The notes under the pieces: generated by a model | What the model was told of the DNA's origin: nothing | Database searches by the model: none | What the model saw: the letters and a program-made list of their open reading frames with translations, nothing else | NCBI GenBank assembly: GCA_025846845.1 | Contig: JAOYTL010000019.1 | Location: forward strand, 1 to 64,000 | DNA from: Alloboseaceae bacterium BT-24-1 | Lineage (GTDB): Bacteria; Pseudomonadota; Alphaproteobacteria; Rhizobiales; Beijerinckiaceae | Reading direction: 5' to 3' | DNA: 64,000 nt | Shown: positions 61,901 to 64,000 of the stretch, piece by piece | Numbering within the stretch: position 1 is the first letter of the stretch | How the letters are laid out: each line of letters starts with the position of its first letter | Made by a program: the position numbers and the translations under genes

Positions 61901-61951
61901 CGGCACTTCACGGGCGCCGTTCGTCGTCTGCTCACTATCTCGATCTAGCAT
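55958..61951 (-). CDS. giant DUF4011 / SF1 helicase / DUF559-Vsr-like nuclease / DUF3320 protein (Hhe-like)
   Basis: 1997 residues. Domains in order: an N-terminal region with a transglutaminase-like pattern (ATCLDTSLLFAAALEGCGL then NHAAVGVW, about 230-270); the DUF4011 block starting RIDRWQKKLLDLTLRNRLLN (about 387); helicase Walker A GPPGTGKSQTIANMI (about 700); Walker B VVIFDEASQ (about 1327) and GDPRQLPPTNFF; motifs VQGDERDVILFSITF (about 1528) and NVAVTRARQELVV (about 1570); a DUF559/MTES_1575-type nuclease (FRVDLGV, GIECDGATYHSS, about 1637-1714); DUF3320 (ADPDQFFEFGYRGTLRGMVD, about 1830-1890). This layout is known, from memory under the name Hhe, as a single-gene anti-phage system. 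Here it heads an operon with the Mre11/Rad50-like pair. Confidence 0.88.
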   Translation of the reverse strand: MLDRDSEQTTNGAREVPASVKIDADIAASFTFASYQNAIPVLRSLAIENPTDRHLEQCRLAMVATPGFLRPKLWTIDRLVPGDRIVISDRRVELDAGYLAGLDEAERGEITLRLYAKDQCLAESRFPVRLLARDEWGGVADMAQLLPAFVLPNDPAIAKILRSAADSLAGHGHPSGLDGYQSNDPKRSLLLAAAVYSAIAGLKLHYAEPPASFEQRGQKVRRPSTVAQDRLATCLDTSLLFAAALEGCGLNSALLLFQNHAAVGVWLTKRTLPNAVETDLTEIRKAIAAREFVAFETTGVTHRPPVTLDHARQLVAPRFEETQAAGFVAAIDLHRSRSGGITPLASHAPAQSADSEDAEIDLPITIDTVPIDLPAEVVELKPTTAAGRIDRWQKKLLDLTLRNRLLNFPDSKKTIPFLCTDVAYLEDRLAEGSAMRLISLPEHNPLGERDAALYREVRGQDLHRTFAADALGRGELASPLEAKNLEARLIDLHRQVRNDFAEGGANTLFLAVGFLRWKRKPSDERSYRAPLLLLPVKLDRRSASSQFSLRFHEDEPRFNATLLQFLDREFDLPLPQFAGELPQDENGIDVPCLLGAMRQAVREVPGMEVVDDAALSTFSFAKYLMWKDLVERTDSLRENRIVRHLIDSPNQPFPGLGGDFIDEQELDQRYEPSDIVSVLPADSSQIAASVAAAEGRDFVIIGPPGTGKSQTIANMIANCLASGKTVLFVAEKTAALNVVHRRLKAHGLGDHCLELHSNKADRKSFLAQLRNSWEKGRAASQSDWVAINRRLKLKRDVLNAYVDALHKRHPNGLTPYTALGIALRDRENYAPILSWPHRDAHDDEARRALGDLADEIGRVFSAVERVPALACVHTPEWSSTWQEQLLAQARELVGTISALRTSLAALLPHLGLPARGDASAGELERFSVLAAALHDSAGTDQRIAFDPDFGRLKVALAELEGSISSYRAAEAELSATFARDSVLRVPVDDLERDWREAQAAIWPRSWLGRRRVKRLLQSYATVGQPNPGKDLPILRRLQGLHTSVDTNGLAGKPLRFAGLDTDVTAITRHLTGATKLRDSLLRLGRAADDIRAIVKMVAPILVPGSDAEPIRHAAIVYREAHESFLAALARFSALTGSSPVRSDSVTVLSELMSLTGDLASARHLLRNWTSWCRIRALGEAQGLSTLIQDLESGVLSPHQTRETFDLAYARWWLPLALDSDATLRDFRRFQHEHAIEEFREIDDLVRAKATSRVVSALAHGLPSIQSVPRNSELGLLRHQMELQRPSRSIREMIGAMPGNFGKLAPCMLMSPLSIAQYFPPNQALFDVVIFDEASQITTWDAVGAIARGRQTIIVGDPRQLPPTNFFGRNEDDEEVEDHERDLESILDEAKAAGIPLRDLRWHYRSRNESLIAFSNAHYYQNRLITFPAPTVEDRAVSLVPVDGVYDRGKTRTNRTEARKLVDDALRRMRGWLALPEASRPTLAVITFNAQQQALIQDFLDEARRLEPPLEWFFAEDRIEPTIVKNLENVQGDERDVILFSITFSKDAAGKRTMDFGALNRDGGERRLNVAVTRARQELVVYSGFAADDIDTGRTKAVGVHHLKTFLDFAKRGPIALPARDEGSVGGLESPFEEAVAEQLARFGWQVVPQVGISGFRVDLGVKHPDRAGAYLAGIECDGATYHSSATARDRDKVREQVLRGLGWNIVRVWSTDWWFDPNGAMQRVHDALEALLADSRARAAQETADQALHWELGEQVDAGQLDLDAAESEEATEDAVRDGRAQSLQDDVLAAAPVADVMASPVAGSVRVASGTEGDVGASPSHGGARYRLADLSQFRADPDQFFEFGYRGTLRGMVDAVMEAEAPLRADVLAQRIARAHGWLRTGARIRERIDLHLRDLPRTEESSGPFLWRPGTIAPIYPYRAPVDVAARRAIPDIPLAELASIAVSEPALLEETDPALALARLLGVERLAVTSRARLDEALQRSATHLATAPSDGK

Positions 61952-62120
61952 TTCTTCACCCCAGCAGGGTCAAGATAGAACCTGAAGTTGCAACATGCCA
62001 AGCGGCACAGGCGTTTCTCGCTTCGTTCCGAACCGCGGACGTTCGGTCAGTTGACGCGCATGATTGAACACGCTCGTCGCGTTGGCAGGTGCAAGCTGCA
62101 CTTCGATGGCCGTGTTAGTT

Positions 62121-63167
62121 CTAAGGGACTGGCACAAACGGATCGACAGTATCCCGAAGGAACATCGCCTCGATGGCGGCGCCGTGCGCGCTGATCGCGC
62201 CGCCAACCGCCGGCAGCAACTCGTTGGTCGACCGCCGCCAATCGTCGAGGTCGATCTTCGGGTGCGTCGTCGGAGCGTCGATCCTGATGACGTGCTCGGG
62301 CCCGAGCAGCAGGCGTGCTTGGTTCGTGGCGGCGAGCGACTGGAGCCTCATCGCGGCGAAGATCACTTGGCGCCAACGCCAATGGCCGCCTGACATCATC
62401 CCCTTCGAGACCACGTAGGGATCGTCGCCGCATCCGAGGCTGAGGACCTTAATGCGCTCGCGCGGGACGTCGTAGCAGGACATGGCCTCAATGATCCCGA
62501 GCATGATCGGGTTGTTGGCCCAGACGCCGCCGTCGACGAAGGTGAAGCCGTCGTTTTCGTGCGCCCGGAAGATCGTCGGGGCGGCGGACGTGGCAAGCGC
62601 GACGTCCTTCATCGGCTTGCGCCAATCCATGCCATAGTCGGCGTGATGCCGCGTCTTGAACACCGCGATCTCGCTGAACCTGCCCTCGAAGGCAGGGATC
62701 ACCAGTCGGGTGCGAGCCTCACCGAACAACCGCCTGCCGACGACGTCGTCGAGAACCCGCTCCAGCTCGTGGCGTTCGTAACGATACGTCCCGACGTTCC
62801 AGATCGTGTTGCGAAGCCAGCGGTGAATGCGCCCGAGGGCGTTGTCCCAGGTCGGCGGGAAGATATGGCGGCCTCGCACCATATAGAGGTCGCGGATCGC
62901 GCGGGCATCCTTGCCCGCGGCGAGACCGAGGGCAAGGATGCCGCCGGTCGACGTCCCGACGATCAGGTCGAAGTAGTCGGAAATCGGACGCCCGCCGGTG
63001 AGAGTCTCCTCCAGGCCAGCCAGGACGGCTGCGGGAAACACGCCTCGGATGCCGCCGCCATCGATAGCAAGGATGCGGAAGTCCCGATCCTGCGGCCAAG
63101 CCTGTGGAACTCTTCGCTTCGGGTTGGAGCCAGCGGATCGGGGCAGGACGGCGCGTTCGTAGGACAT
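62121..63167 (-). CDS. capV: patatin-like phospholipase, CapV-type CBASS effector
   Basis: About 348 residues. The patatin oxyanion motif is ILAIDGGGIRGVFPAAVLAG, the nucleophile elbow is IVGTSTGGILAL with catalytic serine, and the paired aspartate is in FVDGGVWANNP. The close start of the catalytic domain and ILAIDGGGIRG are typical of CapV, the phospholipase activated by cyclic dinucleotides in CBASS. ATG 63167 gives the usual short leader; the frame is open to 63305. Together with the E2-like gene and the partial gene at the window edge it forms a CBASS-like operon. Confidence 0.85.
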   Translation of the reverse strand: MSYERAVLPRSAGSNPKRRVPQAWPQDRDFRILAIDGGGIRGVFPAAVLAGLEETLTGGRPISDYFDLIVGTSTGGILALGLAAGKDARAIRDLYMVRGRHIFPPTWDNALGRIHRWLRNTIWNVGTYRYERHELERVLDDVVGRRLFGEARTRLVIPAFEGRFSEIAVFKTRHHADYGMDWRKPMKDVALATSAAPTIFRAHENDGFTFVDGGVWANNPIMLGIIEAMSCYDVPRERIKVLSLGCGDDPYVVSKGMMSGGHWRWRQVIFAAMRLQSLAATNQARLLLGPEHVIRIDAPTTHPKIDLDDWRRSTNELLPAVGGAISAHGAAIEAMFLRDTVDPFVPVP

Positions 63168-63634
63168 GGTGTGGAACCTCGTATCGGGGAATGGTCGTGG
63201 CCCCCGCCCGACCAAATTCCGGTCGCCAGCCAGGCCTCGTAGAAAAAGAGCCACTCGGAAGCCCAGGGAATGATCGTCTCCGCGATGGCGCGGTGCGGAC
63301 CCCACTCGTCGTCCCGATAGTCGTAAAGGCAGAGACAGGAGCGGGCGGGATCCTCGACGTCGAGATAGATATGAGGAGCGATCTCGCCGGTGTCGGGGTG
63401 GCGATAGACGAGGCCGGGCGCCACCAGCCTCACGGCCACCCGTTCGTTCGTCACCGTGAACTCCTCGAAGAAGAGGCGCGGGCAGTAGGCGATCTCGATC
63501 TCATGACCCTGGGCGATCGGTGCGAGGCGCCCGCGCCAGATCGCGAACAGGCCGCCGTTGTCGTGAACCAGCCGGAATCCCGGATAGTCGCGACGAATAA
63601 AACGATCCTGTTCGTCGACCGAGAGCGGGAGCAT
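62963..63634 (-). CDS. E2-like (ubiquitin-conjugating-type) CBASS ancillary protein
   Basis: The first 148 residues match the small bacterial E2-like family: PHIYLDVEDPARSCLCLYDY with the probable catalytic cysteine in LCLY, and AETIIPWASEWLFFYEAWLA then TGIWSGGG at the end of the domain. Without E1 or JAB partners visible this fits the short form of type II CBASS, where the E2-like protein acts on the nucleotidyltransferase. After GGGHDH (near 63190) the frame runs 205 bp into capV and encodes unrelated shadow residues; a frameshift near the end or an unusually long overlap is possible. AAGGGG precedes ATG 63634. Confidence 0.7.
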   Translation of the reverse strand: MLPLSVDEQDRFIRRDYPGFRLVHDNGGLFAIWRGRLAPIAQGHEIEIAYCPRLFFEEFTVTNERVAVRLVAPGLVYRHPDTGEIAPHIYLDVEDPARSCLCLYDYRDDEWGPHRAIAETIIPWASEWLFFYEAWLATGIWSGGGHDHSPIRGSTPCPTNAPSCPDPLAPTRSEEFHRLGRRIGTSASLLSMAAASEACFPQPSWLAWRRLSPAGVRFPTTST

Positions 63635-63638
63635 CGGA

Positions 63639-64000
63639 TCACCCCTTCTTCCGGGCGATGCCGCCGTAGAAGTTATGGGCCGCCACCGGACGAGCCGCGG
63701 AGGGGCCGCTCGCGAAACCGCCGCCGACGCCGGTGATGAGACCAGTGATGCGACCCGTTCCGGGTTGGATGCCGGTCTGGCCGAGGCGGGAGAGCTGGCC
63801 CTGGCGGGTGATGTAGTCGTTGAGCGCGCTCCGAGCCGGGCGCTCGCCGAAGAGACCTTCGAGGATCACGCTCATCTGCGCGAGGGAGAGATCGCCGAAG
63901 CGCAACGCCTCCATCTTCGCGCAGAAGGCCCGAAGATCGGCGATGAGCAGATCCTGCGCGGCATGGTCGCCCGGCCACCGGTCGGTCAGCACGTCACCGG
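63639..64000 (-). CDS. C-terminal part of a probable CD-NTase (CBASS), cut by the window edge
   Basis: 118 residues in frame to the window end; upstream codons continue open, so GTG 63992 is probably internal. The sequence WPGDHAAQDLLIADLRAFCA and DLSLAQMSVILEGLFGERPA, a glycine/serine-rich linker and a terminal AHNFYGG resemble the C-terminus of cyclic-nucleotide synthases that precede E2 and CapV genes. The catalytic domain lies outside the window, so this rests mainly on gene order. It ends 4 bp before the E2-like start. Confidence 0.45.
   Translation of the reverse strand, partial: GDVLTDRWPGDHAAQDLLIADLRAFCAKMEALRFGDLSLAQMSVILEGLFGERPARSALNDYITRQGQLSRLGQTGIQPGTGRITGLITGVGGGFASGPSAARPVAAHNFYGGIARKKG

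Noticed and set aside
1..64000. CRISPR arrays or cas genes
   Set aside because: No regularly spaced direct repeats or Cas-like proteins were noticed on either strand.

Overview
The window is high-GC DNA with alphaproteobacterial gene content. Short ATGA/TTGA overlaps, many GTG/TTG starts, a LysE exporter, HdeA, DUF1254, a GH130/glycosyltransferase cluster and a rhizobial-style tRNA-Ser suggest a Hyphomicrobiales (Rhizobiales) soil or plant-associated bacterium, for example Bosea- or Methylobacterium-like. That placement is inferred from gene families, not from a marker gene.

Layout. 1-125: edge of an IS1182-like insertion sequence. 348-13646 (+): one long catabolic operon behind two LacI-type operators. 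It encodes a peptide-type ABC importer, a HyuA/HyuB ATP-dependent hydantoinase/oxoprolinase pair, an alanine-racemase-family enzyme, its LacI regulator, a serine/threonine dehydratase-like enzyme and an isochorismatase-fold hydrolase. Together they look like a route that imports a cyclic ureide or amide, opens the ring, and racemises and deaminates the amino acid released. 14210-22780 (mostly -): a carbohydrate cluster with ManA, a glycosyltransferase with a C-terminal extension, a GH130 phosphorylase-like enzyme, three small unknown proteins, a GH13 alpha-glucosidase and a GT4 glycosyltransferase. 22781-24432: an AT-rich spacer, a DUF892 relic, tRNA-Ser(GGA) and a small membrane protein.

At 25312 the competence/Mg-chelatase-like gene comM (yifB) is cut exactly before its Walker A motif; the rest of the gene is not in the window. 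To the right lies mobile and accessory DNA. 25800-31431 holds a repressor-like gene diverging, across a perfect 23-bp palindrome, from a tight operon: a DUF6634-like protein, an unknown winged-helix-like protein, a GIY-YIG/DUF4357 nuclease, a soluble FtsH-like AAA+ protease, a MbcA/ParS-type antitoxin-like protein and two tandem paralogous small proteins. A 1035-residue tyrosine recombinase follows, carrying a 71-bp hairpin inside its coding sequence. This is the best candidate here for an undescribed system.

35084-52018 is a mosaic: an HNH nuclease, a LysE exporter, an IS110-family element, an ArsR/SRPBCC pair, small membrane or secreted proteins, an arylsulfatase operon with its formylglycine-generating enzyme, HdeA, DUF1254 and an outer-membrane protein with AraC regulators, a minimal integrase, a monooxygenase and a LysR regulator. 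Decayed copies of a short interspersed repeat separate the blocks.

52196-64000 (-) is a defence island: a partial gene that may be the C-terminus of a CD-NTase, an E2-like protein and a CapV-type patatin phospholipase (together CBASS-like), then a 1997-residue DUF4011/helicase/nuclease/DUF3320 protein in one operon with a Mre11-like (YhaO) and Rad50-like (YhaN) pair.
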